Counted from the stretch's first letter, positions 1 through 5,907 are shown. The stretch is DNA of 5,907 bases from Prevotella sp. (GCA_017430675.1 JAFRMM010000073.1:1-5907); one strand, 5' to 3'. Notes: a model not told the origin generated them from the letters alone. Translations and numbers: made by a program.

Positions 1-146
1 CGATGAAGGAACTGAAGGGCACAGGCTGCTACTGCATCAACTACAAGGAGAAGTGGGAAGACGGTGAGGAGCACTTCGAGGAGATGGAGATCGTGTGCCA
101 GAAACTCGAGAACGGTCCCGTCGGTTTCGAGAATCCTTGGAAGTGA
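1..146 (+). CDS. 3' end of an unrecognised protein gene (partial)
   Basis: An open frame runs from the left edge to a TGA at 144-146 and gives 47 residues from an ATG at 3. That ATG may be internal, since the frame is open to the edge of the window. The visible peptide is charged and rich in Glu and Lys, has three cysteines (two as a Cys-Tyr-Cys pair near its start) and ends in GFENPWK. I do not recognise a family. GC-rich third positions resemble the other genes here, and a strong terminator follows about 75 bases after the stop. Both support a real gene end rather than a chance frame. It could also be a complete 47-residue small protein, but upstream sequence is needed to tell. Confidence 0.55.
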   Translation, partial: MKELKGTGCYCINYKEKWEDGEEHFEEMEIVCQKLENGPVGFENPWK

Positions 147-221
147 GCTTAAGCGAGTGAAGAGTGAAGCTTGCTTCAACTCATCCGAGCGCAGGCGAAC
201 TCGACGTGAAACGTCAAGTAA
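147..221. repeat. Intergenic patch of short direct and inverted repeats
   Basis: This gap between the first stop codon and the terminator is built of small repeats. They are an 8-bp palindrome GCTTAAGC (147-154), a heptamer GAGTGAA twice in tandem (155-161, 162-168), TGAAGC/GCTTCA around two bases (165-178), CGAG/CTCG around ten bases (186-203) and GACGT/ACGTC around a GAA loop (203-215). No convincing gene lies in it. I infer that it may be a copy of a dispersed intergenic repeat, but one copy cannot prove that. Confidence 0.4.
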
Positions 222-267
222 TAACAAATAACGAATCCCGCCAACTGGCGGGATTCTTTATTTGTTA
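222..267. terminator. Bidirectional intrinsic terminator between convergent genes
   Basis: A perfect 10-bp stem GAATCCCGCC/GGCGGGATTC (233-242 with 247-256) closes a 4-base AACT loop. The pairing continues outward through an AT-rich part (222-231 with 258-267) after a single C/T mismatch, giving arms of 21 bases. A GC-rich core flanked by T-rich sequence on both strands is the form of a two-way Rho-independent terminator. It ends the plus-strand gene stopping at 146 and the minus-strand DUF4332 gene, whose TAA stop (267-265) lies inside the right arm. Confidence 0.9.
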
Positions 268-672
268 GTAAGTCATTTTCGGCTCAAGTTCCTTGGCCTG
301 GTCGATCATCTTCTGCACCTCGCCTACAGAGGGCACACGGCCGCAGATGTTGTACTGGGCGTTGATCTCCTCCAGTTTCGGCTGCAGGTTCTCGGCCACA
401 CGGTGACGGAACTCCTTCACGGTATCCACACCAGCCTTCTCCAGCAGTTCGGAGAACTGGGGACCTACGCCGTTGATGCGGAACAGGTCGGCATGGTTCG
501 TCCAGCGCAGGATCAGTTTCTCGCTGATCTCCGTAGCCTCTGCCAAAGCCTTGCGGCCCTTGGGGTCAGCACACTTCTCGAGCAGTTCGCTTACCTTGTT
601 GATACCTGCGGCGGTCAGTTTCTCTGCATAGACGTCGCCTACACCTTCGATGTCGATAATCTTGTAATCCAT
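265..672 (-). CDS. DUF4332-type helix-hairpin-helix protein
   Basis: This encodes a small, probably cytoplasmic protein of 135 residues. Two helix-hairpin-helix-like units are visible: IEGVG at about residues 8-12 followed by a helix ending in AAGI, and INGVG at about 66-70 followed by a helix ending in KAGV. A predicted helical tail follows. This two-unit layout and length fit the DUF4332 family, whose exact role is not established. Such units often bind DNA backbone without sequence specificity, so nucleic-acid binding is a fair inference. The frame continues upstream to a TTG at 717, but that TTG lies inside the promoter -7 box (715-722), so the ATG at 672 is the likely start. The leader would be about 36 bases, AT-rich and without a clear Shine-Dalgarno. 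The gene is monocistronic, diverges from rmuC and ends in the terminator hairpin. Confidence 0.85.
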   Translation of the reverse strand: MDYKIIDIEGVGDVYAEKLTAAGINKVSELLEKCADPKGRKALAEATEISEKLILRWTNHADLFRINGVGPQFSELLEKAGVDTVKEFRHRVAENLQPKLEEINAQYNICGRVPSVGEVQKMIDQAKELEPKMTY

Positions 673-714
673 AATCTGATAGTTTTTAGTTGAAGATAAA
701 ATGGTTTGTTGGGG

Positions 715-722
715 CAAAGATA
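715..722 (-). promoter_or_regulatory. Promoter -7 box for the DUF4332 gene
   Basis: On the minus strand the bases read TATCTTTG, an exact match to the Bacteroidetes -7 consensus TAnnTTTG. Transcription should start near 708, about 36 bases before the ATG at 672. No TTTG-like -33 element stands at the expected distance (about 743-746), so the promoter may be weak or need an activator. The box overlaps the possible TTG start at 717, which argues against that start. Confidence 0.65.
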
Positions 723-765
723 CAAAATTTCTTGAATAAACGGTGAATTATGTGGCTTTTTTTTG

Positions 766-773
766 TAATTTTG
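766..773 (+). promoter_or_regulatory. Promoter -7 box for rmuC
   Basis: TAATTTTG matches the Bacteroidetes -7 consensus TAnnTTTG. It follows a run of eight T (757-764). A start site near 778-781 would leave only a few bases before the first ATG at 784, or about 12-18 before the ATGs at 793 and 796. The -33 region (about 742-745) has no clear TTTG. Confidence 0.6.
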
Positions 774-783
774 CAACAAAATA

Positions 784-2130
784 ATGCAAGTGATGATGAT
801 AGCCTTATATATTTTGATCGGTATAGTGGTGGGCGCCGTGGTGCTCTACCTGCTGATGGACCGTCAGATGGACACGCTCCGCATCGCCGGGGGACAGAAG
901 GACATCGAACTCTCGATGAAGGGAGAACAGTTGAATGCCGCCACCAGTCGCGTGAACCATCTGGAGGCGGAGAACAAGACGCTCCATGCCAAGGCGGAGA
1001 CGCAGGGCAGGGAACTCGAACTGGTGCGCGAGCAGATGGGAGAGGAACTGAAGCGGCGCGACGAGCAGTTCCAGGAGCAACTCCGTACGGCCCGCGAGCA
1101 GTTGCAGAACATGGCGCAGCAACTGATGGAGGCCAGTGCCTCGAAACTGAAGGAGCAGAACACGGAGGCGATGACGGGCATCACCCAGCCGCTGAAGGAT
1201 GCCATCGCCAACATGCAGAAGGCCATCAACGAGACGCAGAAGGAGAGTGCGGCCCACTCGGCCTCGTTCCGTGAACAGATGTTGCAGATGATGCAGCAGA
1301 CCCAGCAACTCGGTGAGAAGACGGAGGGACTGGCCAACGTGCTGCGGCGCGACAATAAGGTGAGCGGCAATATGGGTGAGATCATCCTCGGTGACCTGTT
1401 GGCCAGTCAGGGACTCACGGAGGGTATCCACTATGAGGTGCAGGCACGGCTGCGCGACGAGATGGGGCGCCCGCTGAAGAATGACGAGACGGGCAAGGAG
1501 ATGCAGCCCGACGTGATCCTCCACTATCCGCAGGGACAGGATGCCATCGTCGATTCGAAGGTGTCGCTCGTGGCCTACGAGAAATACGTGAATGCGGAGA
1601 CGCCCGAGGATAAGGAGCGTTATCTGCAGGATCATATCAAGAGCGTGCGCCAGCACGTGAACGAACTGGCCCGCAAGGACTATTCGAAGTATATCAAGAA
1701 CGGCCGCGAGACGGTGGATTTCGTCATTATGTTCGTGCCCTTCGAGTCGTCGCTGCAACTGGCATTAGCCAATGACCCCACGCTCTGGCGCGAGGCGTTC
1801 GAGAAGAAGGTGTTCGTGACGGGTGAGCAGAACCTCCTGGGCATCCTCCACATGATCCATATCGCCTGGGTGCAGAACCAGCAGGCGGAGAACCAGGAGA
1901 AGGTGTTCGGACTGGCGGAGCAGTTGTTGGACCGTCTGGGCGACTTCGTGCAGCGATACAACGACCTGGGCGTGAAGTTGGAGGCGGTGCAGAAAGCCTA
2001 CGACAGTGCGAACAACAAACTGATCACCGGTCGTCAGAGTGTGGCGCAGAAGGGACGTGAACTCGTCGATCTGGGTGCCAAGGAGAATGCCAACCGCAAG
2101 ATTCCCATGCCGGAGGTGGGACTGGAGTAG
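784..2130 (+). CDS. rmuC: DNA recombination protein RmuC
   Basis: The 448 residues are close to the usual RmuC length. The order is an N-terminal membrane segment (about residues 5-25), a long Glu/Gln-rich coiled coil (about 30-190) and the RmuC nuclease-like domain (about 190-430). Family marks are GNMGE (195-199) and a PD-(D/E)xK-like pattern: Pro242-Asp243, then Asp257-Ser-Lys259 (lysine codon at 1558-1560). RmuC is known in Escherichia coli as a factor limiting recombination at inverted repeats. Nuclease activity is predicted from the fold and its detailed mechanism is unsettled. The membrane segment suggests an anchor at the inner membrane with the coiled coil and nuclease domain in the cytoplasm. 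ATGs at 784, 793 and 796 are all possible starts, and the hydrophobic segment begins right after the third. It probably shares a transcript with the next gene, 30 bases downstream. Confidence 0.95.
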   Translation: MQVMMIALYILIGIVVGAVVLYLLMDRQMDTLRIAGGQKDIELSMKGEQLNAATSRVNHLEAENKTLHAKAETQGRELELVREQMGEELKRRDEQFQEQLRTAREQLQNMAQQLMEASASKLKEQNTEAMTGITQPLKDAIANMQKAINETQKESAAHSASFREQMLQMMQQTQQLGEKTEGLANVLRRDNKVSGNMGEIILGDLLASQGLTEGIHYEVQARLRDEMGRPLKNDETGKEMQPDVILHYPQGQDAIVDSKVSLVAYEKYVNAETPEDKERYLQDHIKSVRQHVNELARKDYSKYIKNGRETVDFVIMFVPFESSLQLALANDPTLWREAFEKKVFVTGEQNLLGILHMIHIAWVQNQQAENQEKVFGLAEQLLDRLGDFVQRYNDLGVKLEAVQKAYDSANNKLITGRQSVAQKGRELVDLGAKENANRKIPMPEVGLE

Positions 2131-2131
2131 G

Positions 2132-2159
2132 TGATAGTTGAGAGATGATAGTTGAGAGT
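2132..2159 (+). repeat. 14-bp tandem duplication between rmuC and the next gene
   Basis: Two copies of TGATAGTTGAGAG followed by A or T stand head to tail (2132-2145 and 2146-2159) and fill nearly all of the 30-base gap. Each unit divides into two related heptamers, TGATAGT and TGAGAGA, giving a 7-base sub-period like the GAGTGAA pair at 155-168. It lies directly before the next ATG, so copy number would change the spacing in front of that start. Confidence 0.7.
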
Positions 2160-2160
2160 T

Positions 2161-2724
2161 ATGATTACCTTGGTGTCGGAGGAGATATGGGAGTTTGACC
2201 TGGAGGCGGCGCTGAAGGAGATCTCGGAGCAGCGCAGGGAACAGGCCCTGAAGTTCAGGCACGAGCAGGGTCGGCGGCTCTGTGTCCTCGCGTACTTATT
2301 ATTAAAAAAAGGACTGCGCGAAGCCTATGGCATCACGGAGAATCCCGTCTTCGAATATAACGAGCATGGCAAACCCTCCATTGTGGGCCATCCGGAGATA
2401 TTCTTTAATCTCAGCCATTGCAAGGAGGCGGTGGTATGCGTGATCCACGACCAGCCCATAGGCGTCGATGTGGAAAGCATCCGCGAATATAAAGAAGGAC
2501 TCGTCCGTTATACGATGAACGAGGAAGAGATCCGCCAGATAGAATCCGCAGAACGGCGGGAAAAGGCTTTCATCCGCTTGTGGACGATGAAGGAGGCCAC
2601 GATGAAACTGATCGGCACGGGCATCAGCAACGACATGAAGACCGTGATCGACACACAGCACTATCAATATACGACCGTAGAGAAAGACCGCTATGTCTAT
2701 ACGGTCTGCGGGAATCGTGGTTAG
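2161..2724 (+). CDS. 4'-phosphopantetheinyl transferase (Sfp type)
   Basis: This enzyme moves the phosphopantetheine arm of coenzyme A onto a conserved serine of a carrier protein, activating it for fatty-acid, polyketide or peptide synthesis in the cytoplasm. The 187 residues carry the family marks in order: NLSH (83-86), IGVDVE (100-105) with the magnesium-binding Asp103 and Glu105, and WTMKEA (141-146) with the Lys/Glu pair. The protein is somewhat shorter than Sfp, mainly at the C-terminal end, but all core motifs are present. The ATG at 2161 is preferred. An in-frame TTG at 2152 would add three residues and lies in the tandem repeat. It sits 30 bases after rmuC, probably on the same transcript. 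Its TAG stop overlaps the stop of the convergent receptor gene. The carrier protein it serves cannot be told from this window. Confidence 0.92.
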   Translation: MITLVSEEIWEFDLEAALKEISEQRREQALKFRHEQGRRLCVLAYLLLKKGLREAYGITENPVFEYNEHGKPSIVGHPEIFFNLSHCKEAVVCVIHDQPIGVDVESIREYKEGLVRYTMNEEEIRQIESAERREKAFIRLWTMKEATMKLIGTGISNDMKTVIDTQHYQYTTVEKDRYVYTVCGNRG

Positions 2725-4979
2725 AGACTTAACTTCGTGGTGAACTCAAACGTGAATGGCCGGATGAATGTTCCTGACATGACGTAGTTCTCGTAAGGTG
2801 TTGGATCTGTGATCAGGTCGGCGGCAGTGATCTTGCCACTGGCACCTTTCTGGTTCAGGATATTCACCACATTGGCGGCAAAGGTCAGATGACGGTTCAA
2901 CTGAAACTCCACACCTCCGAAGGTCTCCCATCGGCCGTTGAAATACAATGTATTGGTCTTGTTCACGTACTGCTTGCTGAAATAACGGGCACTCAGCCAG
3001 ATACGCCAGTCGCCGAAACGGTAACTGGGCTCGATCTCCAGTTCCATCTTCGAGAGGGCGGTGATGGTCTTGTCGGTGAAGTTGTACTCCTCCGTCACGC
3101 CGTCGCTGAAGGTGGGGGTGATCTTGAAGTTCTTGTATTTGGGGTCGCGGATGGTAAACATCACGTGGATGTTCAGGCCGTCAACAGGGGTGATCATGGC
3201 ATCCGTCAGCCAGCCGAGCGTGGCCATGTCATAGTAGCAGGAGGGGGTGAACGATTCGCTCATGCCAGCCTTCATGTCGCCTACGTCTTTGGTCAGCACA
3301 TGGCTGAGGTTAGGACGCTCTTCCGAGTTCTTCATGATGATGTAGGTCATCTGAGAGGTGAGGTCTATCCACTTGTTCCTCCAATAGATACCGCCCCTGA
3401 AATAACTGGTAGGCATGCTTTCCTGTGAAGGATAATTGTATGCGCCGTAATTGAACAGTTGGGAGTGGATGGTAGCGGTGGAGAATTCCGCCAGCAGGCC
3501 GAAGCCATGCACCAGTGCGAAGCGCGTGCTGCCGACAATGGCATAGTTGAAATGACTGTCGTTGAAGTGGTTCTTGACCACGCCATCGTCTGCCAGGCTG
3601 AAACCCACATGACGGGCATTGCCTGCATACACATCGTTGGCAGCCTCGCCCTGTACGTTGATGAACTCCGCCCTGACACCTGCATAGAGCCACAGACGGC
3701 GCGAGACGGTCCATTGGTCAGACACCAGACCGAACAGTTTATGCTCATGGCCGTCGTAATACTCGGCGTAGGAGTTGTAGGAATAGCCCTCGCTGCCGTT
3801 ATGCAGCAGTTGCTTGGGGTCTTTCTTTACCTCGTGTCCGAGCAGATACATGGAGGTGCTGACGCCGCCGTGATTGAGCCAGTAGTCAACCTCCGCGCAC
3901 CATTTGTGGCGGCCGTCCTTCGACTGGCCTGACAGGGCGGCATTGGTCATCCAGGAGTGCTCGAGACCGTCGAAATGCAGCATGCGGCGCGTCTGTACCT
4001 TGCCTACGTACGGCGTACCGTCCTCATAGGTGTAGCCACTGCTTTCTGTGGCGTCGCTCACACCCATCAAAGAAGGAACGGAACGATAGGAATGGCCGTG
4101 CTTGTATTTGCTGTGAACGGACAGTTTCATAGTGTTGTCCCATTTATAATCCAACACGAAGTTCACATTGTGGACCTTGTTCGTGTTCGCATCGTCGATA
4201 TCCTGTTCCTCCATCTTGCCTGTCACCACATCCAAGTATCTCATGATCCTGTTGTCAGGACGGTACTGGTCTGTACCCAACTTGAACCCTTCGTATTCCT
4301 TCACGCTGCCGTCGCCCACGAAGATGAAGGGACCATAGTTCTCGATGATCTCCTTGAACTGTGAATACTGGTAGATGAGGCCCGCCTTCCCCCTGCCGTC
4401 GTTCCACGTCTTGGAGAGGGCTGCCTTGTAGAAGTGCGCACTCTCCTGCAGACTGGTCATGTCGAGGTGGTTGCTTCCAGGGTCAAGGTTATGGTAGGTG
4501 CCGATGCTGAGGCCCCAGCCCTTGCCCATCGGCGTAGAGACATTGGCATCCACCATGTGGCGGCCATGATGGTTGAAGGTGTAGTCCAACCTGCCCTCGA
4601 GGGTATCGCCCGCCAACTTCGACCTGCTGTCTGCACTATAGGTGATGACACCGTACTTCAGGGCCATGTCCTGCGGTCCCATCGTTCGTGTGGACTCGTG
4701 GCTGACACCGCTATGCCAGGACTTATAGGGATAGACCTGGTAGTTATAATAGGACACGGGCAGGCCGTCCTCGTAGATATAGGCATAACCGGAAATGGGC
4801 AGACCTAAGGAGATCTGCCGTGGCTGTGATGCGAAGTCCGCATTCATCAGCACGTTCCTGTTACTGTCGCCTGATGCGCTTTTCGTACTGTCGGCAATGG
4901 CCTCCTGAGCCATCGTGCCAAGGGGCATAATGATACTTGTCAGAGTAATCGCTATTGCTCTTGATAAGTTCATGTGCAT
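2721..4979 (-). CDS. TonB-dependent-receptor-like outer-membrane protein
   Basis: This is a 752-residue protein with a signal peptide (about residues 3-24, likely cleavage after Thr-Met-Ala). The segment from about 40 to 150 resembles the plug of a Bacteroidetes TonB-receptor family: RNVLMNADFASQPRQISLGLP (41-61, shown by its RNVLMNA and PRQISLGLP parts) followed by EDGLPVSYY. The rest alternates polar and aromatic residues as in a 22-strand barrel and ends in strand-like FEFTTKLSL. Such receptors import scarce nutrients through the outer membrane using TonB energy; the substrate here is unknown. From memory, related proteins carry an extra carboxypeptidase-like domain of about 90 residues before the plug, which is absent here, and I see no clear TonB box. 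The start is ATG 4979 or ATG 4973; both keep the signal peptide. The gene follows the ATPase gene by 24 bases with no -7 box between, so it is probably co-transcribed with it. Confidence 0.82.
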   Translation of the reverse strand: MHMNLSRAIAITLTSIIMPLGTMAQEAIADSTKSASGDSNRNVLMNADFASQPRQISLGLPISGYAYIYEDGLPVSYYNYQVYPYKSWHSGVSHESTRTMGPQDMALKYGVITYSADSRSKLAGDTLEGRLDYTFNHHGRHMVDANVSTPMGKGWGLSIGTYHNLDPGSNHLDMTSLQESAHFYKAALSKTWNDGRGKAGLIYQYSQFKEIIENYGPFIFVGDGSVKEYEGFKLGTDQYRPDNRIMRYLDVVTGKMEEQDIDDANTNKVHNVNFVLDYKWDNTMKLSVHSKYKHGHSYRSVPSLMGVSDATESSGYTYEDGTPYVGKVQTRRMLHFDGLEHSWMTNAALSGQSKDGRHKWCAEVDYWLNHGGVSTSMYLLGHEVKKDPKQLLHNGSEGYSYNSYAEYYDGHEHKLFGLVSDQWTVSRRLWLYAGVRAEFINVQGEAANDVYAGNARHVGFSLADDGVVKNHFNDSHFNYAIVGSTRFALVHGFGLLAEFSTATIHSQLFNYGAYNYPSQESMPTSYFRGGIYWRNKWIDLTSQMTYIIMKNSEERPNLSHVLTKDVGDMKAGMSESFTPSCYYDMATLGWLTDAMITPVDGLNIHVMFTIRDPKYKNFKITPTFSDGVTEEYNFTDKTITALSKMELEIEPSYRFGDWRIWLSARYFSKQYVNKTNTLYFNGRWETFGGVEFQLNRHLTFAANVVNILNQKGASGKITAADLITDPTPYENYVMSGTFIRPFTFEFTTKLSL

Positions 4980-5003
4980 ACAGGATCTGGGGCTGTCCTT
5001 GCC

Positions 5004-5907
5004 TTACTTAATCAGGTTGCCGAGGATGTCGCGCGTCAGTTCCTTGGTGACGGAACGCGTGGCGGCACTGGTGGCATTCTTCACCACACGACCCGTGGCG
5101 GAGGTCTTCGACTTCGTCTTCTTACCTGTCACCTTGTCGCTGACGTACGTGCCGAGGATCGTGGCGAGGGTGGAGGTGACGGCGGTGATGACGGCCTTCC
5201 ATACCTTACTCATCATACCCGACTTCTTCTTGCCCTTGGCGGCTTCCTTCTCCTCGGCCTTGGCAGCGGCTTCCTCCTGTTGTGCGGCGAGCAGTTCTTC
5301 GGCCTCGGCCATCAGCACCTCGAAGGCACTCTCACGATCAATGGGCGTGTCGTACTTGCCGAAGATGCGGCTCTGCTTGATGATGTCCAGGCGCTGGCCT
5401 TCCGTGACGGCACCGATCTGTGACAGCGGGAACAGGATCTTCGCACGCTCCACGATACCAGGGGCACCCTTGGCGTCGAGGAAACTCACGAGGGCCTCAC
5501 CAGTCTCGAGGTTCATGATGGCCTCGTCGGTCTTGAACTCCGGGTTGGCACGGAAGGTGTCGGCAGCGGTCTTCACGGCCTTCTGGTCCTTCGGCGTGTA
5601 GGCGCGGAGGGCGTGCTGCACACGGTTGCCGAGTTGTCCGAGGATGTTCTCGGGGATGTCCGTAGGACTCTGGGTGATGAAGTAGATACCCACGCCCTTG
5701 GAACGGATCAGGCGGATCACCTGCTCGATCTTGTCGAGCAGTGCCTTTGAGGTGTCCGTGAAGAGCATGTGGGCCTCGTCGAAGAAGAACACGAGTTTCG
5801 GCAGTTCCATGTCACCCACTTCGGGCAGGGTGGAGTAGAGTTCGGAGAGCAACCACAGCAGGAAGGTGGAGTAGAGTTTCGGCTGCATCATCAGTTTGTC
5901 GGCAGCC
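5004..5907 (-). CDS. HerA-like ATPase, DUF853/YjgR family (5' end missing)
   Basis: The frame is open to the right edge, so about 300 C-terminal residues are visible and the start, with the expected Walker A motif, lies outside. The visible part opens with [15 protein letters not shown], then has a Walker B run [13 protein letters not shown] (Asp codon at 5778-5780), ITQSPTDIP, and [15 protein letters not shown], all marks of the HerA-helicase-like DUF853 family. Family members are about 500 residues and hexameric ATPase function is inferred; their cellular task is not well known. After the ATPase core comes an Ala/Glu/Lys-rich linker (about in-window residues 203-227), a moderately hydrophobic stretch ([21 protein letters not shown]), a Lys/Ser/Thr-rich part and a conserved-looking end ([13 protein letters not shown]). 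The TAA stop is 24 bases before the receptor start on the same strand. Confidence 0.92.
   Translation of the reverse strand, partial: AADKLMMQPKLYSTFLLWLLSELYSTLPEVGDMELPKLVFFFDEAHMLFTDTSKALLDKIEQVIRLIRSKGVGIYFITQSPTDIPENILGQLGNRVQHALRAYTPKDQKAVKTAADTFRANPEFKTDEAIMNLETGEALVSFLDAKGAPGIVERAKILFPLSQIGAVTEGQRLDIIKQSRIFGKYDTPIDRESAFEVLMAEAEELLAAQQEEAAAKAEEKEAAKGKKKSGMMSKVWKAVITAVTSTLATILGTYVSDKVTGKKTKSKTSATGRVVKNATSAATRSVTKELTRDILGNLIK

Noticed and set aside
155..230. A short plus-strand frame through the repeat patch, from GTG 157 to a TAA just before the terminator core
   Set aside because: Its Arg/Ser/Thr-rich translation follows from the repeats. There is no ribosome site, and the patch is better explained as non-coding.
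262..693. Plus-strand open frame of 143 codons over the DUF4332 gene
   Set aside because: It begins inside the terminator hairpin and lies wholly antisense to a gene with two recognisable helix-hairpin-helix units and its own promoter.
673..717. A 15-residue longer N-terminus for the DUF4332 protein, from a TTG at 717
   Set aside because: The TTG is part of the -7 box TATCTTTG, so it would lie upstream of the expected transcript start. The ATG at 672 begins right before the conserved part.
805..1758. Long open frame on the minus strand (317 codons) opposite rmuC
   Set aside because: It is an antisense shadow of the GC-rich, Glu/Gln-rich coiled-coil coding region. Its His/Leu/Arg-rich translation has no motif, and rmuC on the other strand carries clear family residues.
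2889..4808. Several plus-strand frames of 120-180 codons across the receptor gene, and minus-strand frames at 3310-3748
   Set aside because: They overlap a continuous 752-residue frame with a signal peptide and barrel-like pattern. Their translations show no domain and no start signals.
4915..5601. Plus-strand frame of 228 codons over the ATPase tail, rich in Ala and Ser
   Set aside because: It is antisense to the DUF853 coding sequence, where the Ala/Glu/Lys-rich codons create low stop density on the opposite strand. It spans the 24-base gap without a promoter or family signature.
1..5907. A defence island, prophage, insertion sequence or CRISPR array
   Set aside because: No transposase, integrase, phage, toxin-antitoxin or restriction gene is visible, no terminal inverted repeats flank a block, and there are no spaced direct repeats. 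RmuC and HerA-like proteins alone are ordinary chromosomal genes.

Overview
The window looks like chromosomal DNA of a Bacteroidales bacterium, most likely Prevotella or a relative. Three things point there: the promoter-like elements between the divergent genes match the Bacteroidetes -7 consensus TAnnTTTG, the starts lack good Shine-Dalgarno sequences, and the outer-membrane receptor belongs to a TonB-receptor type typical of this phylum. The assignment is from recognition, not from a database search.

Layout. At the left edge is the 3' end of an unrecognised plus-strand gene (stop at 146). A gap of about 75 bases follows, made of short repeats and small inverted repeats. Next comes a strong two-way terminator hairpin (222-267). 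It also serves the minus-strand gene facing it, a helix-hairpin-helix protein of the DUF4332 type (265-672). That gene diverges from rmuC (784-2130) across a 111-base region holding two back-to-back promoters with near-identical -7 segments. rmuC is followed after 30 bases, which carry a 14-bp tandem duplication, by a 4'-phosphopantetheinyl transferase gene (2161-2724). Its stop codon overlaps the stop codon of a convergent minus-strand gene for a 752-residue TonB-dependent-receptor-like outer-membrane protein (2721-4979). Upstream of the receptor on the same strand, only 24 bases away, is the 3' two thirds of a HerA-like ATPase gene of the DUF853/YjgR family (5004 to beyond the right edge).

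How they may work together. Two transcription units seem likely: rmuC plus the phosphopantetheinyl transferase on the plus strand, and the DUF853 ATPase plus the receptor on the minus strand. They collide tail to tail at 2721-2724 with no room for an intergenic terminator. RmuC, the helix-hairpin-helix protein and the HerA-like ATPase all belong to families linked to DNA handling, but nothing in the sequence shows that they act together. I see no insertion sequence, CRISPR array, tRNA, rRNA or phage gene. This reads as mostly ordinary core chromosome. The points worth a second look are regulatory layout and repeats, plus the receptor's reduced N-terminus, rather than a clear new system.
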